Of a stretch of 64,000 bases of DNA, positions 26,260 through 43,081 are shown one piece after another (positions within the stretch are counted from its first letter, which is position 1; each line of letters starts with the position of its first letter). The DNA comes from Cavia porcellus (Eukaryota > Chordata > Mammalia > Rodentia > Caviidae). The notes under the pieces are model-generated. The model worked only from the letters and a program-made list of their open reading frames with translations, searched no databases and was not told the DNA's origin. The stretch covers positions 185,870,982-185,934,981 of the forward strand of contig NW_026947484.1 of assembly GCF_034190915.1 (NCBI RefSeq), given 5' to 3'. A program made the translations under genes and the position numbers.

Positions 26260-27025
26260 TACAATTCTTCTTCTTTCTCTCTACATTTATGGAAGTTCTA
26301 TTTCCATTTTTTTTTCTTTCAATTCTTTTTTTTAATCCATTTTCCTTCTATCCCCTCCCTCATTTCTTCTTTCCCCTCTCAGTTGAATAAGTTCTTCCTA
26401 CTTCCTGTTATGTCTGCCCCACTTAGCTTCTTATTTATACTTTGGATTTCTCACACAAGTATAGTAATGCAATATTTAAAATTGTGTGCCTGATTTATTA
26501 CACTGAAGATTATCGTCTCAAGCTGCACCCATTTAGCTAAAAAATACCTTATCCTTCTTTATAGCAGAAAGTAGTCATATTTTTTTTCTTTTGATTGGGA
26601 ATTGAACTCATTACCTTCAGCTTGCCAGGTGGGCACTGTGCTGCTGAGCTATCTCCCCACCTTTCCACTATATGTAATACAATGCCACATTTTCTTTACC
26701 CATCCATCTGTTTCCATAAACACATAGGCTCTTCCAAGATTTAACTATTATGAGCTGTGCTGCTATAAACATTATAAACATGAGTATGTATGTATCACTG
26801 CAATATGATGTCTTTAACCCTTTGGGTAAGATATCTAAGAGAGAACTAGCTGGGCCAAATGCAACCTCTAGTTTTAGTTTTTTGAGGAATCTGTAAACCG
26901 ATTTCCATAGTGACTGTACCAATTTACACACCCAACAACAGTGGGGAAAGAGTTCCTTTTTCCCTGTAGCCTAGCCACCATTTGTTATTGGTTGGTTTCT
27001 TGATAGCAGCCATTAAATTAGGATT
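26260..27025 (-). mobile_element. Rodent-type L1 3' end, antisense, interrupted by a SINE
   Basis: The pyrimidine-rich stretch at 26290-26390 is the complement of an L1 3' UTR purine region. ACCCTTTGGGTAAGATATCT, CCATAGTGACTGTACCAATT and TTGATAGCAGCC are complements of the 3' part. The left boundary is unclear and could reach about 25950. Confidence 0.75.
26579..26662 (-). mobile_element. tRNA-type SINE (antisense) nested in L1
   Basis: The + strand reads GGGAATTGAACTCATTACCT, CTTGCCAGGTGGGCACTGTG and GAGCTATCTCCCCACC, with a left T tract. It is younger than the L1 it splits. Confidence 0.8.
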
Positions 27026-27144
27026 ATTTTAGGCTAGCATTTTTGCAGTATCTGTATGACCTGGAGTAGACCTCCTCTTCAGTTTCATCAATATCATCTT
27101 AAATTTTCTTCTTAGCTAGATCAGGAAGAAATACAGTGTAATGT

Positions 27145-27400
27145 ACAAGTACATAACCTCTAGAGTCAAACTAAGCTTAAAACTCTTTTATATTTATTGA
27201 TCAATTTCTCTAGGGCAAGTTATTTAAACTAAAGCCTTCGTTTCTCAAATGAAAGTTGATGACAATAGTAAATATTATTTATTTATTTATTATCATTATT
27301 ATGTGCTTCAAGTAATATAATTCATATTAAGGTATTAGGACAATTCTAGATACCTTGGAGTGCTTGATAAATGAAATTTATTTGTATTGGTATCTGTAAA
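27145..27400 (+). repeat. MIR SINE remnant
   Basis: GGGCAAGTTATTTAAACTAA and TCGTTTCTCAAATGAAAGTT, with an AT-rich expansion (ATTTATTTATTTATTATC) in the middle. Confidence 0.55.
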
Positions 27401-28039
27401 AGTAGACTAAATGATCTTTAACAACTCCTCCAGCTACTTACCTTCCCATTAGCCTAGGATTCATATATTTATAGTCTCCTGAATTTGACATCTGTCTTTA
27501 CCAGTGAAGCAAGTAGAATGGAAAAAAGAAACATTGAGGTGTTCAGTGTGGCAACCTAGATGTGTGACAGGAAGATGCGCACCTCTAATGGGGGAAGGAG
27601 ACATGTGACAGGGAAGGAGGAGCAGGTCTCCACCTTACACTTACTGCCAAGATGATGTTAGGCATCTAGACATTGAACACAAGTATGTGAACCCAAAGGG
27701 CACAAGATCAATGTTTTGATTTGTGGAGTGTCACAGATTCTTCTAGCTTGTTCTTGCATTTCATCAAAAACCATCAGACTCCTTGTGCCTTGTGAATGAG
27801 TTTTGTAAACAGCACAGTTCAAGTGCTGCTGCTGCTCTGTGATAAACATCTTGCTTGAAAATCCAAAGGGCATAAACCATTTGTCTTATTTTTTCAGCTG
27901 GCTCTAGTCATTTGGATTAAATTGATCATTAGGTTTGAGAAAAGAGAGGAAACATTCCCTGAAGGCAGCTATGTACTCAACAAAAAGTAATCAGTAAGAT
28001 ACCAGAGCTAATATGTGCTAGGGCTAAGTACGCTAGTGA

Positions 28040-28260
28040 TTAATAGCACAGGTTTTCAGGTTTCTGGATTAATTTCCCTGCTCTGCCACTTTGAGGTTGC
28101 ATGTCCTTGAGCCATTTGCTCAATCCTCCAAGCTTCACATCTTCTGTCTTCAAAATGAGGACAATGACTGTATGTTCTGTAAAAGGTTGTTTGGAGGATT
28201 AAATAAGGTAAAAATTAAGATCTTGGATGGAAACACCAAGTAAGCTTAACTAGTATCATT
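28040..28260 (+). repeat. MIR SINE
   Basis: TCCCTGCTCTGCCACTTTGA, CCTTGAGCCATTTGCTCAAT, TCTTCAAAATGAGGACAATG and GGAGGATTAAATAAGGTAAA match the MIR order closely. Confidence 0.7.
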
Positions 28261-29574
28261 ATTTTAAAAATAATGGAAGACAATATAGAAATAAAAAACA
28301 AGTCCAGCTTTGATCAGAAGGCAAATACATAAACCTTGGATAAAATGGTAAGGAATAGAGGGAAATGAAAATAAGGAGACAAAATAAACAAATAACTCAG
28401 CTAACATGACTAGGTGTTCTACCGGTCACTTCTAATAAGCTCTTGCCTCTAGAAATTGCTCCACAATCATCTGCCATCAAGAAAGTATTTAAAATCAGTC
28501 CATGCATCATATTTTACCTTCAATTTGAAATTTTATCACTGTAGCCTTCCTATTAGTAACTTTGTAAAGAAACAGAACCGAAATAGTCAGACCACCAGTC
28601 AGAAGACTGATCTCTCAGTGCAGTTAGAAAAAGTGTGCCATCATACCAAAGCCTAAATTTGGACATGGCAGGCAGCTGGCCGAGATTTATCACACTACTT
28701 CTGCTCATTTATCTTCAAACATAGCTCTTCCTAAGTGTTCGCTGGGATATTTGAATAAAAAGAAAAAATTTTAATGTGAGAGTTCAGGAGCTAGTTAGAT
28801 TCTATACTGGCTATAGCTAGCAAAGATTTTCTGATTGGGCCAGACAGTAAATATGCTAGGTTAGTGATTCAGATAGTCTCAGATCCACTGATGTAGCACA
28901 AAAGCAGACATATAAGTGCATAAATTAATGGGCAAGGCTATCATCCAACAAAATGTGATTTGTAAAATCAGTGTCAGGCTGGATTTGACCCACGGACCAT
29001 AGTTTGCTGATGCCTGCTCTATGTATAGACTCGATGCAGAAATACAAGTTGTCAGAAGGACCTGGATTAAAGCTCATGAAAATCAACCATAATGCCAAAG
29101 AATATTCCTAACTAGCAAATAGCTGAACTTACATAAAAAGTGCCCAACTGAACATGAAGATAAAGGCAATAAATTGCTTAACTTCAAATGGAGAAAGCAA
29201 TAGGAATAATATGGAAAAAGAATCATAGCTTACCAAATACTCAGAATTCACATTAGAAAAGCACTAGGAAGGTCTCAGATATGTTTTCAGCCTCATTTTT
29301 TATTGTCTCATGTTCAGAGCAGGAGTGGTAAGTTAGAGGAACACATACCCTTATTTTCCAGGAACAGAGCTAGGGTGTCTATTGTCTGTGATGGACAGTA
29401 TCCCTTTTTGAAGAAAAGTTTCCATTTGCCATATAAATTATATGGCCACAATTGTAATTACCAAAATATGTTTTAAATAATAACACTAATGGTATATATT
29501 ACTTAACATTTTACCAAAACTTGGGCAGTAAGTCTGCAAATATAGACAATGGTGCAAGATAAGAAAGTAAGGGC

Positions 29575-29755
29575 TTTTAGCCAGGCAAACTTCAAATTCA
29601 ACCTTATCACTGTCTGCAGTTCTTAGATAATGTGCTAAATCTTCCTGAATCTCAACTCCTGAAATGTCATCATAAGTGGCAAGGTAATGTTGTTATGCTT
29701 AAGTGCATTGGCATATAACAAATATTTAAGGTTATTAACTGCCATATGGTTATTA
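29575..29755 (+). repeat. MIR SINE remnant
   Basis: TTCAACCTTATCACTGTCTG, AATGTGCTAAATCTTCCTGA and TAAGTGCATTGGCATATAAC. Confidence 0.5.
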
Positions 29756-31071
29756 TTACTATTAGTATATATTTAAGTGGAATACATTGCGTGGGGACAC
29801 AATATCATCTTTCATATGCAGAAGATATGCCATAAGAAAAAAGTGATTTCCTTGTCACTGGAGTTAATCAAGAAGATTTAATAGTGATGTTATAATAAAA
29901 TCTTTGTACTCAAAGTCTGATCCATGAACCAAGATATCAGCACTGCCTAGATGAAAAACCTCAAGTATCAACCTAAATTAAATGAGTACAGAATCTGCAT
30001 GTTGAAAAAGCCACAGGTTTCTTTACCCTTGCTATAAAGGACTCAGACATTAGTGGATAATAAAAGTACAATTAGAGTCATGTACTACATACAGTACGTG
30101 ACTTTATAGCTCCTTTGAGTCCTGAAACAACTTGGTATTAAGAAAGTTCACAATTTTGATATGGATAAAATAATGTCATGGGCAGGAACTATGTCCTTAA
30201 TACCTAGGATACCCTATTACATTGGGAAAGCTGAAAATGACCCTTTCCACCTCTGAAGAACATTATACCAGTTTCAGGTTCAGTCATTATATTTCATTTA
30301 TGATTTAAGTGCCAATCTCAGATAAATGCATATATATTTTTTTCTGAGCCCTGGGATTGTTTTTAATCCAAAACATATTTATCTTTGTCACAGAAGCTTA
30401 TTTCCTGAGTTTTTTTTTTTTTTTGAGCTACTTCTTTGCTGTTTTTTATAAATGTCTGTCTTACTATTTTCCATGTTCTCTACATGGAGTTCAGTATTCC
30501 AGAAATGCTGAACAATTAATGTACAGATAGATAATTTAACCTTGGATATTTCCACCAAGACCCAAAGGGATTGACAAAGATGATCAGAATTGGAAGAGCC
30601 AGTGAAGTAGTATTTAGTTGCAACTTTAAATCAATGCTTCTGTCTCTGGGACTTGATAGGGATGGTAGTAATGTTAATGTTTTGAGTTCTTTGTACACTT
30701 TTACCCTCCCTCCTTGATGCAGGCTTTCTGACATCCTTGACTATTTGAATTATAAACAGGATATACGCTGACCCACTATGTTGTATCAGTCACCTCTTAG
30801 ATCCTTTTTTGATTCTCTTATTCTATGATTGCTGATCAGCCATAATTATTTTCCATTAGAATGACACACATAAATTTTTTTTAAATCTTATTTTGAAAAA
30901 ATTAAGGTAACAATTATCAGAAAATTTAATTTTAAGGAGGAAAAAGAAACATCAAGTGTGACTAAAGTTTGAAATCTGTGATAAATTGAAACTAAGAGGA
31001 TTTCATGTTAATACTGACAATTCACTTATAATTCCCATATTGACCAAGAAACTCCTATGTGATGAACACTG

Positions 31072-31416
31072 TGTTAATCTGAGTCTGGATGTCCCCCTAG
31101 AGCCTCATGTAGTCAGGGAGGCAGGCTTCCAGAGTTTATAAACAACTTATGGTCCACCATTGCTAATTATGGATGTGGCCTACACATGATACAAGGGACA
31201 GAAAGAGTCTACTCTCTGTGTGCCTCCACTTCTGCTGCTTTTGCTTGTGCTGTTTTCTGCCACCATGACCTGTTGCTCTCTGTCATGTGCACTTTGTCTT
31301 GGAGCCTGCTGATTATGGACTAAAACTTCCACAAACTCTGTGCTAAACAAACATTCCCTTCCTTCATTTTGGATGCCAAGTATTTTGTCTCAGCAATGAA
31401 AGAAACGTAATCAACA
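31072..31416 (+). mobile_element. MaLR-type LTR (sense)
   Basis: Starts TGTTAATCTGAGTCTGGATG, CCCCCTAGAGCCTCATGTAG. The middle has TCTGCCACCATGACCTGTTG and a GATTATGGACTAAAACTTCC block. It ends TTTTGTCTCAGCAATGAAAG then AATCAACA. The order matches the 5'-to-3' direction of a mammalian MaLR LTR, apparently solo. Confidence 0.65.
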
Positions 31417-31431
31417 CGTGCTGCACTTTTA

Positions 31432-31492
31432 CATCATGATGATCATAATAATCATGATGATGACCATGACAATGACGATCACAATAACAACC
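31432..31492. repeat. Degenerate ATG/ATC trinucleotide repeat
   Basis: Runs of ATCATGATGATCATAATAAT and CATGATGATGACCATGACAA. Mixed ATC and ATG units make it locally self-complementary. Confidence 0.8.
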
Positions 31493-32437
31493 TTTAACGT
31501 TTGTTAAAGACTTACGACAACATGAAGGAGATAGGCATGGGTCCCGCTCTTGTAGAAAATTTTAAGCTAGCAGGGAAGTCATACCTAAAAAATAATTTCA
31601 ACGCTATCATTGCTTTGTGGATTATAGCTACATTAAGGAAGGGTTTACAGATATCCTTACCTAGTCTGAGGGTCCATGAAGTCAGTGAGTGTCATAATCA
31701 GATTTTTTGAGTTCTAAGATGACTCTGAATGGGCTGGAAGGAAAGAAAAGGGATGTGTAAAGGACAGAGATGAAGGTTACTTGAGCTAAAAAAAAAGTGG
31801 CAGTATTTATAAAACAACTCCAAGTTAAAGAACGAAGCTCATGCAAGTTTTTTTTAAATGATTTCCCCTCTGTATTCCAGTTATTTGTTAATGCTTAAGG
31901 GAATTTACCTCTCTCAAAACCACTGCTTTACAGAGCACATAAGGCAGATGTGAGAACAGATAAGTAAATGGAAGCAGAAAAAAATGCAAAGGAAAACACA
32001 AAGGCCCAGCTCCAGTTTCTGTTGGCTCTCAGCTCCTTCAGTTCCCTAGGAAAGAAAGATGCTCTGAGACCCTCCACAGAGAAAATGAGACCCAGAAAGG
32101 CAGTTTCCTAGATGCACTTAATAGGCCATAAAAGTACTCTACCGTGATAAAACAAGGAAATGAACTCTTGAAAGAGATTATTTGCAAATATAAAGCAAAC
32201 ATTTTTGTTAACGATACTATAGTTATTTTCCCTCAAAAAGAAGGCTCATTTAGAAGGATAGAGTGGTAGATCACACTTAGCACTCTTTCACTGAGTGTAA
32301 TGATAAACGTTTTATCTCCCGCTGGGTTCAAGGAATGATTATAAAGTTATGAATTGATCAATTAAAATTATTCTATGGCACAGCTATAATCTGAAAACCA
32401 TTGGTATTACAACAGTGAGTTAACATAGACATGATTC

Positions 32438-32518
32438 GGGCTGGGGATTTAGCTCAGTGGCATAAGCGCCTGCTGCCAAGTGTGAGGTTGTGAGTTTGAT
32501 CCCTGGTACCAAAAAAAA
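32438..32518 (+). mobile_element. tRNA-type SINE with target-site duplication
   Basis: Starts GGGCTGGGGATTTAGCTCAG, then GGCATAAGCGCC and GTGAGTTTGATCCCTGGTAC with poly(A). The 11-bp target-site duplication AGACATGATTC lies at 32427-32437 and 32519-32529. One of the best-preserved copies of the window's main SINE family. Confidence 0.9.
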
Positions 32519-33044
32519 AGACATGATTCTTGTTGACAGAAGTTCCAGTAAAAAAAGATGAGAGTCTAGATAAAAATCAAACAATAACACATTTAAAAGT
32601 GCATCAGTAGGTATACGTGAGGACTTAATGAAAGCAAAATGTGGCTTAGACAATAAGCTACTGAACTGAAAACAGAAGAATGAGTACTAATTGAATGGAT
32701 GAGGAAAAACAGGAGGACTGTGGTAACATAAATTAACTTGACAAACAATTATAAAGTAGCTGCCTGCCAGGATCCAAGGGCTTCAACATGTTACTGAAAT
32801 AAATGAGTGAAACTTGGTCCACCAGTTAGGAGAAAATCTTGGTACTTGCTGGCTACAAGAATCTGACCCTCCATATCTTAATCTGTAAAACAAGAAGACA
32901 ATGTCCACGTTGCAGAATTATTAATGTTTGAAGCCCTCAGCTCACTGCCTGGTACTTAAGCAGCAAATTTTATAATGACCAGACTTGGTAAGTCAGAATG
33001 GCATATGCCAGAAACTGTGTTTCTCGGGGCTCTAAAGCTGAGAG

Positions 33045-33245
33045 GCTTTGGTCAGACTGCCTGGGGTTAAAGCCCAGGTGTAACATTTACTGGATCTGAG
33101 ACTTTGGCCAAATGACAAATGTTACAAGGTTCTGTTCCTTCAACTGTAAAAGAAAGATAACAGAAACACTGAGTTTATAGTTTTCTTGTGAAGATCAAAG
33201 GAGTTAATGCCTAAAAAGTGTGAAAGATTGCTTATCTAAAATGTA
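33045..33245 (+). repeat. MIR SINE
   Basis: GACTGCCTGGGGTTAAAGCC, GAGACTTTGGCCAAATGACA, CCTTCAACTGTAAAAGAAAG. Confidence 0.7.
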
Positions 33246-33584
33246 AAATGTAGCCTATATATTTTGCATGTATACAATATTGTATCTATACAGATAAATA
33301 AGCAGTTAATTATATTTGTTAACACTTTGTGAAAGTGACACTAAATAAGACCACAGACTTCACAGAAAACCTTGATCTAAGCCTTAAATAATGAATAAGT
33401 GTTAGACAGACAAAAAAAATGCTGATAAATTTTCTTTGCTCAAGCCTTAGGGAAGCAATTTGCTTTTGTGAGTATTACCACAGAGTTGAAGCCTCCAGGA
33501 GAATATTTTAAAAAGTCCAGTGAGTTCCTTCTAAAATATAACTTTCCTGCAGCTGACTCCACAATCTCCAAGGCAGAATAATGT

Positions 33585-33825
33585 GGGAGATAACAACACA
33601 GGTTTTGAAATCAGACTTGGGTTCTAATCCCAAACCTTCTGCCTTCAGCTGCATGATCTTATGCCAATTATTTCCCTTCTTTGAGCTTTGGTAAATAAAT
33701 CTTTAAAATAAGTAGTAATGGTGCCCTCCTCATTAATGCATTATGAGGATTAAATACCATAATACATGTAAAGCACTATGCTTGGTATATAATAAGCACT
33801 CGATAAATGTTAGATACTGTTACGA
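33585..33825 (+). repeat. MIR SINE, near full length
   Basis: TGAAATCAGACTTGGGTTCT, GAGCTTTGGTAAATAAATCT, TTATGAGGATTAAATACCAT, ACATGTAAAGCACTATGCTT and ATAAGCACTCGATAAATGTT in canonical order. Confidence 0.8.
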
Positions 33826-35624
33826 TGGTTTATGCCCTATTAAAACTATGCTGGCATTACCCATTAGATTTTGTTCAGGGCATGAGGTGATTACACTAAA
33901 CACTAGGGTATACCCTATACTTCCCAGTGGTGCACACAAAGAAATATAATGAGTAACGAGACGGTAAGAGTACCTACATGGCAATAACTGCAGGCATTTG
34001 TCTTCGTGGCCCAAATAAATTTTGAGAATTGTACATAGTGGGCCCTCAATGAATACTGAGTTAGTTAATGAGTGTTTTTTGTGCTGATTTTAAACCAAAA
34101 CTTTCTGCATTCATAAACATTATATGTATCTCTGTAGATAATTCATAAACTAAAATAGTATAACTTCGACAGAAGTAGAACAATGATTGCTATCATCTCA
34201 ATACATTTTCTTCCAAAGTGTGCTTACATATGCACACATCCATATGTGTACACATATGACATCTATGGGGAATCATAATATTTGAATAAATACACATTTA
34301 ATTTTGGTCATGACAAGTAAAAGCTATTTGGCTTCCTTTTAATAAGGATATTTTACAAATGTGACATACACATTGCATTACATTCTATAAAAGTGTACCA
34401 TTTAGTTTATTTAACTATGATCCCATTGTTAGACCTTTAGTGTATATCAAAGCTAATTAATTTTCAAATATAAGCTCTGTGTTACCATACTGATGGCGTT
34501 TTTAGTTTGGGGGTTGTAAACAATTTGAAAACCTACTTATTAAAAATCTCTATATTATCTCCTTCCATAGAAAAATTATAAGCACATAATTTACATAAAT
34601 GTTGTTAATTTCAGCAGGCTTATAAATTTCATGAAGCCCATACACGAACCTCAGTTTCATGGTCTTCATATCAAAACCAGTGATATTAAAATACGTCAAT
34701 ATAAAGCAAAATAAGAAAATGCAAAGACTTTAATGGTTTTGGAAAGGAATAATCTCTAAAATGCTGCTGGTTATAGAATATTTGATCATTTTCATAACAT
34801 GGTTCAATCTCTGTTGATACTTACATTTTAAATAGTCCCAGTTTTAGACTCTTCTATATTTCTCTACAACTCTTATTGAATAAGAGTAGTGTGATGCATG
34901 CTTATGATCGTTAGTGATGGAAAGTCTCACAGAGCTCCCAATGCACCACCTCTCCTCACTGTGAGATCCTGCATCCTGGAAACATGTGATATGACTTTGT
35001 CTATGCCTGCAACCTCTCCCCTTCATTGCTCTTAACTGTCGTATGCACCATTTGTCTTGAGAAAATATACAGCATGATTCATCATTGGATAATACAGCTA
35101 CTTAAAGGAAAGAAATCACTTTACAATGTTGAAAGTAAATTCAAAACACTTAGAATAAATACAGTGTAAAAACATTAAAGGATATATTCATTACATTAGG
35201 TCATGAATACTGTAACCTCAGGATGCATAATTCTAACATGGCCTTTGTGTAGTTCTCGCCAAGGAGGATTATCTGCTTTAATATGCAGTATGAACCTCAG
35301 TCTAATGCCAAATTGTACATTCTCTAGATAATTCTAATAGGTTCTCAGAATAAAGGAAAGTAGTGGTTTACATTTTGGTTTGTTGTTTCCACCTGTTGCT
35401 TCTGTAGATAGAGCAATTCCTAATGTGAAATCTGGGATAAGAAGGAGCATATTCCCATGTCAGTGGCACACATGCCTGTGATCATATTCCCATGTCTATA
35501 TCCATGTTTATGCCTCATGTGTTTTGGAAGCCTGTACATTATCACCAGATTCCAAAGAATAATGGAAAAAAAAAACAAAATAATTCTAAATTTTATTAAA
35601 GTCATTTATTTTTCCCCTTCATAG

Positions 35625-39571
<3,947 letters not shown>

Positions 39572-39801
39572 TAACCTAGTAAGCCACCAGTGACAAAGTC
39601 AGAGGCAAGGAGCTATTCATCTTCCCTATTTTCACTTTCAACTCATAAGCCCTTAGTCTATTAAGCTGACCACGTTAAGAATTTTCCATCAACCCAATAA
39701 ATATCTATTTATGCATTCATTAGGGAAAAAGTTCTTTACCAAATGATAGTGGTTCAGCTGGAGGTGGCAGGAAAGAGGGGACTGATTTTAATTTAACCTG
39801 T

Positions 39802-39920
39802 ATTTTTTTTTATTTTTTGTCTTAGCTTTTTTGTTTGCCTATCCTGTGAAGAAAGGGGTCCAACCTATGGCCTATGCATGCTACACAAGGGCTTGACCAC
39901 TGAGCTATAACCCCAATGCC
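39802..39920 (-). mobile_element. ID/dID-type SINE (antisense)
   Basis: The + strand has a T-rich left end, then GGGGTCCAACCTATGGCCTA, GACCACTGAGCTATAACCCC. It lies about 280 bp downstream of the second exon. Confidence 0.65.
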
Positions 39921-41990
39921 TAAATTTTATTTTCTAGTGGCCAAATACGGTAATGAATCTTTTACAAACAACAATAATTATATTTGATGACTCCAAGAGC
40001 CCCAATACTGATCTAATAGAACTTTTCATTTTAAACCAAAAAAGGCCCAAAGACATCATGGCATATTTTCATAATCATCCAATTAGATGATTATACTGGA
40101 ATTAAAATTCAAAACTCATGGTTTCCAAGTGTTTTCCACTAGTTGGAAAGTAAGTAAAATAATAAATAAATAATATTTTATTCTATGATTTAGTGCCCTT
40201 ACGATTCTAAAATAACCTTGTTTGAAACCCTAGATTTTGTTTTCCTCACTGGCAGCAATTTTTGCTTCCAACTAGATCAACCAATCAATCAAACTTAAGT
40301 ACCAAAGAAGGATCGCTTTGTCAGTAGCTTCGTTCATTCTGAATGACAGTTGATATATGGAGCTGATAGTTTGAGCCAGCAAATTTCACATCTCCCAATT
40401 CCAAGCTTCCTCTGCCTGACAATACTACTAACTCTCAAGACAGCCATGCCCATTGGTCAGAAAGCACTGGTTTTCAAGTAATCCCATGGGGGTGCCCAAG
40501 TCCTCTTTCCAGAAATTTGTGCTATGTTCTATGTTAATTAGGATCTCAAAACTATTGTGATTCTATTTCCTAACTTAGTTGGTCTCTGTTTCCCCTAAAT
40601 GTATTGGCAGAAGTTTTTTTCTTCAGTCAGTCTTTAGGTTTTGAATGAAATGTTAACACCTGGTACTGTTTCTTCAAGCCTTCTCCTGGGAGAAATTAGT
40701 CTGCTCTCCAGGCAAAATGACCCTTACCTGAAATAAGTATGGATTCTGGGAAGGGAAATCATGATGGCAGAGAGAAAAAGAGAGAAAGCAAAAGTCAGAA
40801 AACCGCTAAGATAGCAGCTTACCCTCATTTTAATGTAACAGTGGAAAAATTCCTATTTTGTGCCATTTAGACACACAGAAGAGATGTCATATTTTATTTC
40901 TGTCCTAAATGCACTGGCTAATTGAAGTCCCTCCTACCACTAGCAGCTACTAACAATGAGTCATTTGTAGACAGCATAAAAATGAGAAGCTCCATTTGCC
41001 ACCTTTATCTCCGAGGGACAACCCTAGCTTATCAGGAGGCACTGGGAAGATGGCTTGTTTGCCTCTGCTGGACCCCAGGGCCAGATGCCACCCAATTAAC
41101 TCCCCACTGGCTTCCTGCTTATATTTCCATCTGTGCTGGTGAGACTTAGTGTCTTACAGTTCCCATAATCTCTAGATACCACATTGTCCCAAAGAAAATA
41201 AATATAAGATGGCACATGGAGCACTCTTCCTAGAAGACAGCAGGAAGACTTCAGATCTGAATAGAGAAAACATTATCATCATTGTCAGGCTAGACTCTGA
41301 ATGGATGGAGCACAGATGAGAAGGCTCAATTCAATAATTGCCCACAGGAACAAGTTCAAAACCTAAAAAATAAACTTGCAAAAACACAAAGAGAAGATGG
41401 TTATACATTATACACAACAGGAGAAAGAAAAGGACTTAAAGCTTGATTGCTGTTTTTTTTTTAAATGTTAATCTCAAAGATTTTTAGGAAGTATTTCCTA
41501 ATTTTCTTAAATGTTTTAAAAGAATTTGACATAAGTATTATATGCTTTTTTTGACAGCATTTAGGTCTTTTGAACTTTAAATGCGAGCTTTATTGTTAAA
41601 TGAGACTGCACAGGTATAAAAAAAATCATCAAAGCAATTGATGACTAATATTTGCTTATTATACTCACAGGAATGTTTTTGCATATACTTAACCTATATC
41701 CCTTGATAGGGTCTAGTGAAGTGGTAGACATAAATCAGGTATCTAATATATCATGTATCTAACTCACTATGTAACTCAGTTTAAATTTGAAATAAGTTCT
41801 TACTTCATTTACTAAAATGTTTCATCAAAATTATCCTGATACTTTGCACATACTTTCTCAAGTGTTTAAATGATTTCTAGAACATAAGTAGGAAATTAAT
41901 CAGGGTCCATTTATTGCATCAGCCGTGATTTATTCATATATATATATATATATTCTGTGCGGTATTAGGAATCCCATTTATTCTGCCTGC

Positions 41991-42330
41991 TGTTATTCTT
42001 TGAATGCTCACTTTCTACCTGAAGTTCCTGTGCTGCAACCTAATCCCCAATATGATTATGATGGTACTAGGAGGCAGAGCTTTAGGAGAGATGATCAGGT
42101 CATGAGGGCTTAAATTTTACAAAATGGGATTTGTGCATTTATAACATATGCTTGAGGATGCTAACTGGACCTTTCCAAAGCCAGAAGCCAGCAGTTAACT
42201 GGAAGCAGTCTTCACCAAATGCTGAATCTGCTGACACTTGATCAATTTCCAAAACTATGAGAAATAAGTGTTTGTTTATGATGCACTCAGTCTTCCAGTT
42301 TTTGTTCTAGCAGACTAAAAGACTAAAATA
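41991..42330 (+). mobile_element. MLT1-type MaLR LTR
   Basis: TGTTATTCTTTGAATGCTCA, CCTAATCCCCAATATGATTA, GGTACTAGGAGGCAGAGCTT, GATCAGGTCATGAGGGCTTA, AACTATGAGAAATAAGTGTT and CAGACTAAAAGACTAAAAT follow MLT1 from end to end. Confidence 0.78.
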
Positions 42331-42501
42331 TAATGAATACCTCTACCAACTTCACCCTTCTGCACTTCTTTAGACGCAAAAAGTAAAGTAAGGCCGGTGA
42401 AAGAGAGTGACACCACACTGAGTTTGAAATTCTCTCAGGAGTCTTCTTTTCCACTAAAAAACACACAACAGAACAGATGAAAACTATTAAAGATTCCAGA
42501 A

Positions 42502-42592
42502 GCTTGGTGTGATGGTACGTGCCTGTAATCCCAGAACTCTGGGAAGCTGAGGCAGGAGGACTGCAATTTGAAGTCCCACCTGGCCAACTTGT
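42502..42592 (+). mobile_element. B1 SINE, 3'-truncated
   Basis: GCTTGGTGTGATGGTACGTG, CCTGTAATCCCAGAACTCTG and GGAAGCTGAGGCAGGAGGAC. The final third with the CTGTCTC block is missing. Confidence 0.82.
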
Positions 42593-42607
42593 TTGCTAAA
42601 AGTTATT

Positions 42608-42828
42608 AATACAGTGCTTGGAGCACTAGCTCTGGAGTCTGAGGGCTGAGATTAGAATTACTATCACTAATTGGAAAATTTCTTAATCAGTTCCTCATTT
42701 GCATAATGAGCATAGAAATAGCACATCTGTGATAAAGTTGTCATGAGGACTAAATGAAATAATACATGTAAAGCAGGTAGCAGCATGCCTGATATATAGG
42801 AAGTACTCAAAAGTTAGTATTATTCAGT
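42608..42828 (+). repeat. MIR SINE
   Basis: TAGCTCTGGAGTCTGAGGGC, GAAAATTTCTTAATCAGTTC, CTCATTTGCATAATGAGCAT, GTCATGAGGACTAAATGAAA and AATACATGTAAAGCAGGTAG. Confidence 0.75.
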
Positions 42829-43027
42829 ATGTTAATAAATTGGGGCCCATATCCTACTAAACTCTCCCAGGGTAACCTTCATAGATCTCAGTTTCTCCCT
42901 GACACTTCTTTCTCCAATATGATGTGCCCAGAGTGGGGATGGGGACATTTTTAAAATCTCCCTTACAATTGGGGTCATTACAATATGTTCTCAAGCATTG
43001 TTTAAGAGCAGCTTAATCTGGTATTCT

Positions 43028-43028
<1 letters not shown>

Positions 43029-43080
<52 letters not shown>

Positions 43081-43081
43081 G

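Larger units (their letters stand above)
1..35624 (+). other. GRIN3A: GRIN3A intron, 3' part (5' end outside window)
   Basis: Non-coding and AT-rich. Open frames here are short, start at random ATGs and match no family I recognise. It is built mainly of repeats annotated separately: L1 fragments, MaLR LTRs, MIR, B1 and tRNA-type SINEs. Apart from those I see nothing assignable in roughly 1-730, 930-2450, 2820-3610, 4680-5735, 5820-8025, 8115-9955, 14890-16815, 16975-17870, 22080-23540, 27400-28040, 28265-29570, 29760-31070, 31495-32420, 32540-33040 and 33830-35620. A weak MIR-like stretch may lie near 7150-7290, and an ancient L1-type remnant near 34110-34480. The unique blocks around 16090-16260, 22560-22900 and 23270-23400 have fewer recognisable repeats and could hold conserved elements, but this cannot be judged from one sequence. 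Confidence 0.9.

Noticed and set aside
32438..32518. tRNA gene
   Set aside because: A and B box-like sequences are present, but the element lacks a foldable full cloverleaf, ends in poly(A), has target-site duplications and occurs many times; it is a SINE.
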